Below, one piece after another: positions 9,501-19,581 of a stretch of 64,000 nt of DNA. Origin of the DNA: Craterostigma plantagineum (lineage: Eukaryota; Streptophyta; Magnoliopsida; Lamiales; Linderniaceae); assembly GCA_027422505.1 (NCBI GenBank), contig JAPQWV010000051.1, positions 2,261,501 through 2,325,500 on the forward strand, read 5' to 3'. A program made the position numbers and the translations under genes. The notes under the pieces are model-generated. The model was not told the origin of the DNA and searched no databases. It worked only from the letters and a program-made list of their open reading frames with translations. The number at the start of each line of letters is the position of its first letter. The stretch's first letter is position 1.

Positions 9501-11152
9501 TTTTTGGCTGACCCCCTCGAGGGTAATGTTCACAAAATAAAAAGAGTGGTACAGTGTTAGCGGCATGCCGCAACCCAACTGGTAACAAGCTACCAGCGAA
9601 CAAGCGAAAGAAACAAGACAGTAGACAACTACCAAGCTATACGCCACACACGCCGCATGGCGCATGCCTGCAGCTGGTACTTTCCCGACAGCGTGGAAAG
9701 ACGCAAGCAAAGAAGTATTTCGATCGCCTCAACAAGCTGCTCAGGTGCCTTCTGACGACCCTCCCGCCATCTCGTGTTACGCTCCATCCATAAGTGGTAG
9801 ACCAATGAAGAGAGTGTATGCCGAAAGACCAGATGAGATAGATGGCGACCTTTCCAACGACGAGCTGCCCAAAGGATATCCGTACCCCAATTCGCGTGTG
9901 GCCAATCGAAACGTAACTTTTCCTGTAACAGCTCGAGGCACCGACCAGAGAATGGGCACCCGAAAAATAAATGCGTGGTAGTCTCAACAGAAAGTGTATC
10001 GCACAGGAGACACGTCGAGGCACCAGCCGCACTAGCAATCCACGGCTTATCCCTTGTAGCCAATCTATCACGAATGGCCAGCCATAGGATGAAGTCGTGC
10101 CGAGGGATCGACATCGGGCCGCCAAGTAACGTGTGCCAAGGAGCTATCGGCCTCCGTAACCGCATGCTGTTCCTCGCCGAGTAGGTGGTGAAGCGACCAT
10201 CACCCGAAACATTCCAACGAACAAAATCAGCTTCCCCGGGGCGCACAGGGGGAAGAAGGGGCGCAATATCGAGGTACTCCCTCCTCGAGCGGGCTGGCCA
10301 CCTCCATCCGTCCTCGCCTATCACCATGCTCAGACGAGAATCAATCGGAGACCCATCACCTGTGGTCCCCGCGGAAAACACTCCACAAGTGGTCCCGTAA
10401 GTAACCACGGATCAGTCCATAGGCGTAAAGACCTACCGCTCCCGATGTGAAAATCCACCAAAGGTCGGAAGAGAGGACGAAGCTTAAGTAGCTTCTTCCA
10501 ACTCCAAGAAGATCGGGCCGACGCCTGAACCGACCAGAGAGACTTACGGTGGAGTCTGGTCCGCCTAATCCAGGTCGCCCAAATCGAAGTATCATCATCA
10601 CTCAGCAGGGTCCAGAGAAGGTGCATAAGCAGTGCCTTGTTATCCACCTCAATCGAACGCAGCCCTAGACCACCTTCCTCCGTCGGTAGGCAGATATCAG
10701 CCCAAGCAACCTTAGCTCCCGACCCTCTCCATAGAAAAGTCCGCATGCGAGTCTCAATGCAACGTAAGACTCCCTTGGGGAGTAAGAATACACCCGCCCA
10801 ATACGTGTGGAAACTCAGTAGGACTGACTTGATCAGCTGAAGTCGGCCAGCGTAGGAGAGAGACTGATGTGTCCAAGATCCCAAACGTCGATCAAACGAC
10901 GCGATGAGTGGGGCACAATCAGAAATGCTCAATCGCGAGGTGATCAATGGGACACCCAGGTAGCGAACGGGTAAATTACCCAAAGGGAAACCCATGATAC
11001 CCTGAATAGCATCTTTCTGTCGATCCGCACTTCTGGACAGGAACAGCTCACTCTTGTCATGATTGGCTCTAAGTCCATAAAGCATGGCAAAGCACTCCAG
11101 ACTCTCCTTAAAGATGGCCACTGACTCAATGTTCGCGTGCGAGAAAAGAAGA
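9501..11152 (-). mobile_element. 5'-truncated LINE nested in the 3' end of Copia-2
   Basis: A minus-strand LINE with a short T run on the plus strand (9501-9505; its poly-A end) and a 15-bp target duplication CACTTTGATACTTTT at 9486-9500 and 11153-11167. Only the C-terminal part of the LINE polyprotein is present, the usual result of incomplete target-primed reverse transcription. After the second duplication the copia sequence resumes and reaches the polypurine tract and 3' LTR. Confidence 0.93.
9629..11152 (-). pseudogene. LINE polyprotein C-terminal half (RT thumb region and zf-RVT)
   Basis: Two overlapping minus-strand frames. The upstream one (from 11152 down to about 10330) has plant L1-type RT C-terminal features such as L-P-V-R-Y-L-G-V-P-L, S-Y-A-G-R-L-Q-L-I and E-E-G-G-L-G-L-R. 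The downstream one (to 9629) carries the zf-RVT region: F-I-L-W-L-A-I-R-D-R-L, then C-L-L-C and H-L-F-F-G-C. The catalytic RT core and endonuclease are missing. A frame change around 10330-10410 separates the halves. Confidence 0.9.
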
Positions 11153-11167
11153 CACTTTGATACTTTT

Positions 11168-11213
11168 CTTCGCAAGTTGGGCATTCGAGACCCCATGCTC
11201 CAACTCGAGGGGG
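11168..11213 (+). other. Copia-2 3' coding tail and polypurine tract
   Basis: The short stretch between the LINE and the 3' LTR ends with CTCGAGGGGG (11204-11213), the polypurine tract that primes plus-strand synthesis, directly abutting the LTR at 11214. Confidence 0.8.
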
Positions 11214-11403
11214 TATTAGCACATATATTTAGGCTGTAATTAAGGCCGTGATTTTGGGTGATTAGATGTATATTTGGTAGGGTCATTATGTGTTGTAATC
11301 ATCGGCCTAAAATGACTCGTCACACTGTACTATATATTTAGGTGTTTGGGTATCGTAATAGACACAGATTTTTCCGTCCATATTCACTCTATATTTCCTT
11401 TCA
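11214..11403 (+). repeat. Copia-2 3' LTR (190 bp)
   Basis: Starts TATTAGCACATATATTTAGG and ends TTTCCTTTCA, followed by the GCTTT target duplication at 11404-11408. Its first base pair is TA, as in the 5' LTR. Confidence 0.92.
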
Positions 11404-11546
11404 GCTTTGTCATTTATCGCCTTTCGCGATAGGCCACACAAAGAAAGCAAGTTAGCTTTCATTATTTGAATGCGCATACAACGGAAATTCACAGTACGTT
11501 AATAGGGTAAAAGTGGGTTTTATTTATTTTATTTCATAGAGAGAAG

Positions 11547-11615
<69 letters not shown>

Positions 11616-12027
11616 ATTCATAATCACCCCTCGTTGATCCCTCGTTGCGTTAAGCCAGGCCACACAGTACGTGATGAGCTCATCCTAAAATGTGGATATG
11701 AGATAACATGCTACGGATTTGCCATGTGATGATGGCGACAGAACTCTAATCAATCATTCCTTCTAATAATATCTTATTTGTCAAAACCCACGTTTTATTC
11801 AAAATCAGTTTCGCTTTCGTCATTTATCGCCTTGTACGATAGGCCTCACAAAGAAAGCAAGTTAGCTTTCATTCTTCCTTTGAATGCGCATACAACGGAA
11901 ATTCACCCAGTACGTTAATAGGGTAAAAATGGGTTTATTTTATTAAATTTCATCGAGAGATTCATCATCATCATCATCATCATCATATTCATAATCACCC
12001 CATACATACAACACATCCATTGCATAA
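11404..12027. repeat. Unit A: locally duplicated 3' flank of the PGIP-like gene
   Basis: The 3' flank appears twice head to tail in unit A. One copy is 3874-4169 plus 11404-11628 (split by Copia-2). The other is 11629-12027, beginning again at GATCCCTCGTTGCGTTAAG. Units B and C have it once (41640-42133, 51765-52261). Each copy ends with a CAT microsatellite and the ATTCATAATCACCCC block. It probably includes the 3' untranslated region of the gene. No ORF of note. Confidence 0.8.
11547..11613. repeat. (CAT)n microsatellite, about 22 units
   Basis: An uninterrupted CAT/ATC run of about 67 bases. The equivalent run next to the genes has only about 8-9 units (11962-11985, 42068-42092, 52193-52220), so this orphan copy has expanded. 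Confidence 0.95.
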
Positions 12028-12699
12028 TTACTTGCAATCGGGCAAAGGTGGACCGCAGAGGCACTTATTATGATCAAAGCTCGCCTTCCCAAACTTGCTC
12101 AGCCCAGAAGGAATCGACCCACAGAGCTGATTGTACGAAACGTTGAACTGCGTAAGCTTTCCCAACGAAGACGAAGACAACTCTGGAATTTCTCCCGACA
12201 GCTTATTGTTCGAAAGATCAACTACTTGGAGGTTCTTCAGCTGTAAGAGCTCCTTAGGAATCGGCCCAGTCAAGGCATTAGAGTCGAGTTCGATGTGATA
12301 GAGCCTTTTGAGATTACCAAATGCCTTGGGGATAGGGCCACTAACGCCTATGTTGTCGGCCAAAATGAAGAAGCTAAGGTAAGGAAGATCTCCAAAGTCC
12401 GAAGGTATTGTGCCCGAAAGTCCCCAAGAACGGCTAAAAGTCACCGTGTCTATGCGTCCGTACGATTTTCCACTTTTGCTGCTGCAACCTACGAAACTCC
12501 ACTCCGAACAGCAATCTGTGTTGTTGTCCCAATCGGAGAGTCGGCCGTTTGGGCCGCCGAAGTGGTCTCTGACTTTGAGAAGGACCGCCTTGTCTTGGGC
12601 GTTGCACGGCGGAAAGTCGGTGGCTTTGGAAGAAGGGATGTAGTGTAATAACGGTAGGAGAGAAAGGGTTATTAAGAGGAGAGTTGTTAAAGACTTCAT
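12028..12699 (-). CDS. Short PGIP-like leucine-rich-repeat secreted protein, copy A
   Basis: Complete 223-codon intron-less gene. Residues 1-26 form a signal peptide (K2, hydrophobic core, cut near S-K-A). Residues 27-72 are an LRR N-cap with C32, C63, C64, C72 and W57. About five plant-type LRRs follow (motif L-x-x-N-x-L-x-G-x-I-P; clearest at about 106-203), then a C-cap with C193, C213, C215, C222, whose N-K-C-L-C-G-P-P-L-P pattern is typical of polygalacturonase-inhibiting proteins. Classical PGIPs have about 330 residues and ten LRRs, so this is roughly half. Sequons at N59 and N186. Residue 78 is K here, S in the other copies. PGIPs bind fungal pectinases in the cell wall; whether this short form does is unknown. 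Alternatives: a related FLOR1/DRT100-like or ice-binding LRR protein. Confidence 0.93.
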   Translation of the reverse strand: MKSLTTLLLITLSLLPLLHYIPSSKATDFPPCNAQDKAVLLKVRDHFGGPNGRLSDWDNNTDCCSEWSFVGCSSKSGKSYGRIDTVTFSRSWGLSGTIPSDFGDLPYLSFFILADNIGVSGPIPKAFGNLKRLYHIELDSNALTGPIPKELLQLKNLQVVDLSNNKLSGEIPELSSSSLGKLTQFNVSYNQLCGSIPSGLSKFGKASFDHNKCLCGPPLPDCK

Positions 12700-12788
12700 C
12701 GTGATTTTTTACTTGCTTTCTTTTGTTTTCTTATTTTTGTAAGTTGTGGAGAAAATTGGTGGATATGGTGGATTAGTATGGGGATATG

Positions 12789-12796
12789 TATTTATA
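12789..12796 (-). promoter_or_regulatory. Probable TATA box of PGIP-like gene A
   Basis: The minus strand reads TATAAATA about 90 bases upstream of the ATG at 12699. The same box recurs at the same place in copies B and C. The intervening leader is CT/AG-rich and has no upstream ATG that I noticed. Confidence 0.65.
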
Positions 12797-12958
12797 GTTA
12801 TTTCTGTCGGCAATGACTTTTGACTAGAGCTTCATACAGTAGAAAATTGTAGATAAACAAGAGTTTTATATCGGTCAAATATAGTTGCTCTATCCTAATT
12901 TTTTCTTTTAAGGAAATCTTCATCTTCAATTTTGTTATCTCTATGACGTTTCCTATTT

Positions 12959-13190
12959 TTTATTTTTTTTACGGTCCCGAGGTATCCCCACACGACCCAG
13001 GCTATGGGCTAACCGCCACATGCTCCAGAGGTGGGACTAATCCCGGGGTAAGATGGATACGTCTCAAACCCACCCAACAACAATAGTCATGCGCTTTGGC
13101 CCATGGAGACTTCTTAAAGAAATGTGAGAGGTGAGATTCGATCCCTTGACCTCCTATCCACATGACTTTTGAGGCCTCACCTCAACCGCT
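12959..13190 (-). mobile_element. tRNA-like SINE 1, copy in unit A
   Basis: About 230 bases flanked by a long direct repeat containing ACGTTTCCTATTT (12946-12958 and 13195-13207). On the minus strand it starts near AGCGGTTGAGGTGAGG (A-box-like), has a B-box-like GGGATCGAATC (13135-13145) and ends in an A-rich tail (the T-rich run at 12959-12970). Unit C lacks it and carries one copy of the flank (about 53177-53189). SINEs are copied by LINE enzymes and encode nothing. Confidence 0.82.
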
Positions 13191-13207
13191 TATCACGTTT
13201 CCTATTT

Positions 13208-13486
13208 AATGTGATCCGTCTTGAGTTTGACTATTCCGTTTACAATTTAATATCTATCTACGCCGGCCTAATATATATAGATCGATCGCCCATCTTTATC
13301 GCCCCATATGTTGCCTGTCCCCTCCTACCTTGAAAAACACGTGCATTTGGAACTTTAATCAAGGAAATACTCTCAAGTGTAGGCAATAATTCTATGCTCG
13401 TGATAAAAAACACATGCATTTTGGATTTTTCCTCATTTTTAATTTCTAATTATCATTTATTATTTTAATTTTGGTTTTCTTTATTA

Positions 13487-13518
<32 letters not shown>

Positions 13519-14757
13519 TTTATTAGTCTTATTCTGTTTTTTGTTTTTGAAGTTTTTACTCTGTTTTTAGAATTTTTTTTTCCTTTTTGGGATTTTCCCT
13601 CATTTTTAGTGTTTAATACATCATTTTTTATTTAAATTTTAGTTATTTATTTTATTTTATATTTATTTTGTTATTTAATTTATAGTAATATTATCTCTTT
13701 TTTTTAAAAAATTTTACTCTATTTTTTTGAATTTGTCCTTTTTTGGATTTTTTCCTCATTTTAATGTTTAATTTATCATTTTATTTTAATTTTAGTTTTT
13801 ATTTTATTTTTATTATTATTTATTTTTTATTTAATTTATTAGTAAAATATCCTCTTGTTTTTTTGAATTAGTTACTCTATTTTTTGATTTTTTTCTCGTT
13901 TTAATGCTTAGTTTATTATTTTTATCTTTTTTCCGTCGCTAATGCCAACGCAAATAGCCCGTCTAAATTGACGCTCGAACTGACGGAGTGACTAATTTGG
14001 TTCACTTTGGATAACATCGGGGATTAAATTGGTCCCCGCGAAACATCGGAGACTAAATTGATTCATAGGATAAACATCGGAGACTATTTTAGACTTGAAA
14101 TATTTAAAGGATATAGTTGTTTCAAATAAAAGTAGGTCTTACCTGAACCTAAAAGCCTAGGAGAGGTATATGTGCCAAAATTTGAGATACATTACTTGTC
14201 ATCCAAAAACGACAATATATGATATGTTTATACAGATACTTCAACAATATGACACATTTATTAAATAAAAAGGTTGGATTAAGCCTCCTCTTGAATATGA
14301 AATCAATTTGATTTAAAAAATTGCATTACTTATATAGATTGTGTTTGCTACTATTGTTTTCTAAATTGCTTTTATTCTCTCTTTATCTTTTATTTTTTTG
14401 TTTTAAATTTTTATTTTTAATATTTTGTATTCTCTCGCTATTTTTATTTTATTTTAATTTATTTGTATTTCTTTTTTCCTATTTTATTTTTATTTTGTTA
14501 TTTTGATGCCTGATAATCGCATGTCGACACGTGCCGTTTTTTTTTATTCAAAATGATGGCGACATTAACGGAAGGACCAAATTTGTTCAAAACCGACAAC
14601 ATTGGGACTAGATTGATTCCACAGAAACATCGGAGCTAAATTAGTTAATGGAGAAAACATCATAGACCATTTTGGATTTTATCCCTTGTATGCTAAACAT
14701 GTTGAATTTACGTGGAACGGTAAAGAGGTTCATGATACGTTTAAAGATACCCAAGGA
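13208..14757. other. AT-rich spacer of unit A, no gene
   Basis: Very T-rich on the plus strand (about 13430-13930 and 14310-14510), with ATT/TTTA runs. Two related blocks containing ACATCGG(A/G)GACTAAATTG-like phrases lie at about 14000-14110 and 14590-14680 and look like arms of an old repeat. The segment from about 13412 to 14098 is matched in unit B but replaced by a different about 440-bp sequence in unit C. No credible ORF; the 61-codon leucine/phenylalanine-rich frame at 14321 is a by-product of the T-richness. Confidence 0.7.
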
Positions 14758-14914
14758 ACATGATCTGGTGGCCAAACTTATGACATACCAATTTGGAGGA
14801 TGGGTTCAAACCCCGTTGGATTAGTCCCACATCCTGGAGTGTGGTGTGCAAAGCCCATCAATAGCAAGTCCATAGTTAGTTGAGCGGGATAATCGAGTCA
14901 AAAAACAAAACAAA
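14758..14914 (+). mobile_element. tRNA-like SINE 2, unit A
   Basis: Contains an almost perfect RNA polymerase III B box, GGTTCAAACCCC (14803-14814), preceded by a possible A-box region around TGGTGGCCAAACTTATG and followed by an A-rich tail at 14899-14914. Copies sit at the same place in units B (about 44819-44974) and C (about 54488-54708), so it predates the duplications. Units A and B have lost about 47 internal bases that unit C keeps. Ends are approximate. Confidence 0.62.
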
Positions 14915-15157
14915 CATGTTTAAACCTGAATCATATATGTCGACCCAATTTCCCATGCTACTCTAGGGGTGTTAGTTAATGAGGCGCGGTAACTCGGCTC
15001 GCTCAATGTTCGCCTTTAGTGGGTTCTGTTTAAACATCAAACAGGCAAGCCAAACATGTTTCTGCTATAGCTCAAGATGAAAGTTGATAAACGTTGTTTT
15101 GTATGATCGTCTCTATAAGTTGTTTTAAAGCTTATTTGCATCTTTTTTATTTTACTT

Positions 15158-15977
15158 TGTTAAATTGAGGGTTCCAACCTAAAACCAATTGGTATTAGGT
15201 GGAGATGCCTCTTTGATTTATATACTGAGCTAGGTGAACATAAGTTCTCAATGTGGGACAGAATTCTCAACACGCCCCCTCACGTGTGGAACGATTCAAA
15301 GCCTAACACGTGGACATATGAAATCGGGTGACGGTGAGTGAAACGCGATAACACGCAAATCGCACCTGCTCTGATACCATGTAGAAATTCTGGGTCGGGC
15401 CTCCGGTATAAGCTTGATGGGGTTCCTCCGTGTGCCGCATGTGCGTGGGCCTCTTTAACGGTTAATAATTACCGGAGGCCCGGCCCAAAATTTCTACATG
15501 GTATCAGAGCAGTTGCGTGTTATCGCGCATATTTCACTCACCGTCACCCGATTTCATATGTCCACGTGTTAGGCTTTGAATAGTTCCACACGTGAGGGGG
15601 CGTGCTGAGAATTCTGTCCCACATCGGGAACTAATGTTCACCTAGCTCGGTATATAGATCAAAGAGGCATCTCCACCTAATACCAGTTGGTTTTAGGTTG
15701 GAACCCCCAATTTAACATGGTATCAGAGCGGGCAGAGATCCGACTCACACGTGAGGGGGGAGTGTTGAGAATCACGTGTGTGGCAAAGTCCCACATCGAA
15801 ATTGCTTGCCAAATTAAATGGGTTTATAAGCTTGATGGGCAACTCCTCTTATCACCAATTGGTTTTAAGAAGGAATCCCATCAAGCTTATACCGGGCACC
15901 GATCCTCCGTGTGACGCATGTGCGTGGGCCTCTTTAACGGTTAATAATTACCGGAGGCCCGACCCAGAATTTCTACA
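15158..15977. mobile_element. Inverted TRIM-like foldback element, unit A (820 bp)
   Basis: Bounded by TG...CA ends and the 5-bp target duplication TACTT (15153-15157, 15978-15982); unit C has the empty site (54931-54935). Layout: a 115-bp LTR reversed (15158-15272); inverted internal part; tRNA-Met primer site reversed (15368-15379); a nearly palindromic 119-bp LTR-like core (15380-15498); primer site forward (15499-15510); internal part; a purine tract; the 115-bp LTR forward (15603-15717); a third primer site (15718-15729); and an LTR-like 215-bp end (15763-15977). The two arms (15158-15379, 15499-15717) are inverted copies. No coding capacity. It seems to be two related TRIMs fused head to head, mobilised as one unit. 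Confidence 0.8.
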
Positions 15978-15982
15978 TACTT

Positions 15983-17340
15983 TACTCGTATTTTACCTTT
16001 GTACGCCTTCAAGACATCGAAAACGAGCGAAAACGAATGAAGGCCGACAAAACGCGCCTCACCACCAGCTGACAACCTTCACGGCCCTAACCGATGGAGC
16101 GTGTGGTCGTGAAGGCCGACAGTAAGCCCCCCTTTGGAGTCGGAAGGTTCACAGCCGTGAATCAGATGAAAGTGGCCGTGAAGGAAGGTTTCGCGGCCAC
16201 GAATGCCACCTACTAAGGCCGTGAATGGCAGCATAAGGTGCATTTTCCAATCCCAGACATCCACGGCCGTGAATGATGGCAGAGACACACTTATCAGGCC
16301 CGACTTTGTCGCGGCCGTGAACGCACAACTTAAGCCAAATCACCGCGAATCTTTGCCTAAAATAGAAGATCTCATGCCATATTATATAATACCACCCTTG
16401 GAGACAAATAAAATGATACTATTGACGATCTTAGAACCCTAGAAACACCTTCTGGTGATCTCTAAGCGCAAAAGAGGGATTTACATACCAATCAAGCGAA
16501 GAACGTGGGAATGAACCGGAGCCGAATTTTAGGAGTGTATCATGTTTTCCCCTTTGTTATTTTCTTTCTTCTTGTTTTTTTTTTTTTTTTTTTAATCTAT
16601 ATGAGTAGCTAAATCCTTGTATTTGAGATGGGATGAACCGCAGCGAGATTAAAACTTTGTTTTGATAGTTTGTCGTAGTATTCCTTATCTTTATTATGAT
16701 TCATTTATGAATTATATTAATTTCAATTGTGTCTGTGTGATTGAAGTCTTATTACTTTCATGATCATGTCTATGTAATTAAGATGGTTATTGGAAATTGG
16801 TTGCGCTGAAAAGAGGGACGAACGATTAGACCATTCGTAACGGAATAAACCCAACGCTAGAAATAGGTTGAACCACCCCGCCGAAGTCAAATCTAACAGT
16901 AGAATTCATCATGTTTAATGTGGTTCTACGGTTTGTAGTTATGGAAGCTTGCCCAGCTATCGAATTCGTAGGATTAGTTGTAGATTTTTTTATGTGATTG
17001 GGAAAGTTATGTCCAGTTACGTAAACATATTTTGCATGCATTAGGAACTCTCACAGTCTACTAACAAGGAAAAACTTCATGGATTATCTTTATTGGGTTT
17101 TATCGAGTTAGGAGGATTCGAAGTCTCAAATACGCTCGTTCTAAAAGAGTCGCGCTTAGTGTCCATTTTTTTGTTTAATTGTTAATTTACGTTTTTGCAC
17201 GATCAACCAACCTTTGTCACTAGGATATAAGTTTTTTTTAATTACATAATTCATTTGGGTCCGATACTCAATACTCACCATTGCTATACTATTTTTTACA
17301 GGTGCACTTGCCTACGTAGTTGATTATATTTCGTATTATA
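15983..17340 (+). repeat. Degenerate LTR-like repeat, unit A
   Basis: About 1.35 kb without ORFs, present in all three units, so older than the duplications. It contains repeated GGCCGTGAA/TTCACGGCC phrases (16080-16330), a poly-T stretch (about 16572-16594) and ends near GGTGCACTTGCCTACGTAG. Composition and landmarks recall a Ty3/gypsy LTR or leader, but I found no bounding repeat or primer site; the identity is an inference. Confidence 0.4.
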
Positions 17341-19294
17341 AATTTTATAACTTGCAAGTTTCGCACGCATCGAAAGTCCATATCAAACTCCAACTTTTTG
17401 AACTATTAAAATGTTAACATATTTAAAAACGAATAATATCATAGTTATGAATCTCCATTCACTCTAGCCAGCATTAGTTGTCAACCACCAAATGCATGCA
17501 ATCAGTTAGAGGCCCATGGAAGAGAAGCGGATAATTCATTTATGTGGTATGTGATGAGAGTTTTCATTTGGGTTCAAGCTCATGTATTTTCCAATATATA
17601 TGAATCTTGTAACATCGAGTTACAGCAAAAATTAACTATAGTCACTATAAAAGATTTACATTTATAGGTATGATCAACAATTTTATTATGTTGAAGCACG
17701 AGGGCTACCGTTGTTGACACCAAATTCTGTTAAGGATCTTGTCCACGTTCAAAAGAGGAAGTGAAATTTTGTGTCGTATATGTACTAATTGTACATTGTT
17801 TATGTTTAGTTTAAAAATACATAATAAATGTATAAATAGTGCCCATACCCTAGTGATGTCACATAATATCGGTCACTAGTCCTTGTTTGGTAGCTTAGTT
17901 TATATTTAAGAGGGTTTAATTAGTACGGTTTATATAAATTAATGGGTATAAAATTAAATGTGTCTTTGCTTAGTGGATTTATAATAAGCTATCTTAGTAG
18001 GTGCGTTTATCTAAACTTGTATACATAGGTTTAAACCTATTATAGATAGCACGTGCTTTATATAACCCGTCAATCAAACATACTGATACTACTATGGTCT
18101 AAACTAACATTTAAAAACACTAAACAATGGACCATATGTGGCGACGCTCGTTTTATAATGACAATTAGTGGCGTATTTCCACAACGTAAGCTGCGGAAGG
18201 TCCGTCTAACAAAAATATTTTAGCTAAATAAATATATTACACAAAAATATCGTATACAAGATAGTATATATACATAGGCCGTAGCCCCAAAACATCCAAA
18301 ATATAAAAAACCCAAACGCCGCTTTATAGGTCTTCATCCATGTACAACATCACCCTCAAAAGTCTATGGAGTCACCGCCATCATCCTGCCTAAGTCGCGA
18401 CGTACCTCGACGTCGAACTCGGTAGTACCTACAACACGTAAACACTGAGCGATTTGCCCAGTAGATGAATAAAATGCATGAATGCAAGTGTGCTCTCAAT
18501 CCCAATCCCAATTCCTCACATTACGATGCACACTTTGTCTTTTCTCATGCCTATATCTCAATCCCAATCCCTAGGCTAGACTATGCACCACGCGCGAACA
18601 ACAAAATACAGAGCTAGGGTCCGTGCTTGGGTTGCCTACTCTGAACGATCACAGCCAGGTCGGATTCTTCCGAGTTTCCTCCTGCTCAAGCGGTAGCCTA
18701 TGCTGTAGCATTTGGACTATCACGCCACTGCCCTATCGGGTCGCTCCTTCCGCAAATATCTCAAGCGACAGCCCATACTAGTAGTCCGTCTGAACGATCA
18801 CGCCAGACATCTTCCTACCAAGTCGCTCCTTCCGCAAATATCAGAGAGCCTCATACCTCTAGCCACACAAGTTGACGCTTATCGGCCTAATGCACCTGAC
18901 TCGCGGCCCAAGCTTCATGCACCGGACACTTATCGATCTGATGCACCTGAGTCACTCACGCCTCAAGCCGCAAGAGCCCGATAACTCACGCCAGTCTATC
19001 GTACTTGGGTTAACGCACTGCCTCGAACGCCAATACCGTCTGGTGCCATAGTACTAACCTCAACTCCTCCACGAGTCATATATCAAAATAATCACGATCT
19101 ATCCCGCTGATCGATACGTCAACCGTTCGGTCTAAATGCTCCTCGCTCTGGTATGATATGCATATGCCATGCATATAACATACGATTAGATTCTATGTAA
19201 AACACATAGTTCAGCGAATCACATAAGCACATATCAGGTAGGTACTTACGTGTTGTAGATGAAAGATTCACCTACCTGTCGTAATTAAATTAAC
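17341..19294. other. Non-coding repetitive spacer, unit A
   Basis: No gene seen. 17870-18080 resembles a MITE (starts near TCCTTGTTTGGTAGC, ends near GTCAATCAAACATA). 18480-18610 has repeated CAATCCCAATCCC phrases. 18735-18840 holds a short direct repeat of GTCGCTCCTTCCGCAAATAT, about 88 bases apart, and ATGCACCTGA phrases recur around 18890-18955. The 90-codon frame at 18712 is formed by these repeats and has no recognisable domain. All of it recurs in units B and C. Confidence 0.55.
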
Positions 19295-19569
19295 TGATAT
19301 GAAGCATGAATAAGAGTTAGTTGAGATATTTTAGGCATTTAAATTAAATATCTAGTATTATAGATATTCTAGGCAGATATATCTCTAATTAGTTACTAGT
19401 AGCTATTATAAAAGGGAGAGACTACTCCTGTAATTGATATCGAATATTTTTATAAACGTTTATAGTTAAGAAAGTTCGATCCCATCAAGGAACCAGCCTT
19501 GGTGAGTCTTCGATAAGGAACCAGCCTTGTCGAAGATGTTTTCTCTTTAACCCGATTTGCCTTCTATCA
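19295..19569 (+). repeat. Copia-3 5' LTR, unit A
   Basis: Begins TGATATGAAG and ends CTTCTATCA, an imperfect terminal inverted pair as in LTRs. Contains a TATA-like TATAAAAG (19407-19414) and a tandem pair of AAGGAACCAGCCTTG (about 19488 and 19516). The following TTTGGTTCGATATGCC is a corrupted tRNA-Met primer site. No second LTR is in the unit, so the boundaries are inferred. Confidence 0.6.
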
Positions 19570-19581
19570 ATTTGGTTCGAT

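Larger units (their letters stand above)
4170..11403 (+). mobile_element. Copia-2: complete but dead Ty1/copia element with very short LTRs
   Basis: Two direct repeats of about 190 bp (4170-4361 and 11214-11403) bound gag, protease, integrase, RT and RNase H in copia order. The target duplication GCTTT lies at 4165-4169 and 11404-11408, and the flanks rejoin to match the uninterrupted 3' flanks of the other two PGIP-like units, so both ends are firm. A Cassandra TRIM and a LINE sit inside it. Frameshifts and nested insertions mean it cannot code for a working polyprotein. LTR ends read TA...CA, not the usual TG...CA. Confidence 0.93.

Noticed and set aside
10185..10400. Plus-strand frames within 9664-10840
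   Set aside because: They are antisense to the LINE polyprotein, which explains the region completely.
11547..11613. CRISPR-like or minisatellite array
   Set aside because: It is a plain trinucleotide microsatellite without spacers; CRISPR arrays are not expected in a plant nuclear genome.
12295..12648. Plus-strand ORF of 117 codons opposite PGIP-like gene A
   Set aside because: It is the complement of the LRR gene, with no recognisable domain. Similar antisense frames appear opposite genes B and C because the sequences are copies.
14321..14506. 61-codon leucine/phenylalanine-rich frame that looks like a membrane peptide
   Set aside because: It lies in a T-rich low-complexity stretch; the hydrophobic composition follows from TTT/CTT/TTA codons. 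No conservation of frame in units B and C.
15368..15510. tRNA gene or riboswitch-like hairpin at the core of the foldback element
   Set aside because: The paired TGGTATCAGAGC motifs are retrotransposon primer sites, and the palindrome is formed by inverted LTR sequence; no cloverleaf can be drawn.
18712..18984. 90-codon ORF conserved in unit B (48752-49024)
   Set aside because: Conservation reflects the recent duplication; the frame is broken in the older unit C and is built from short repeats.
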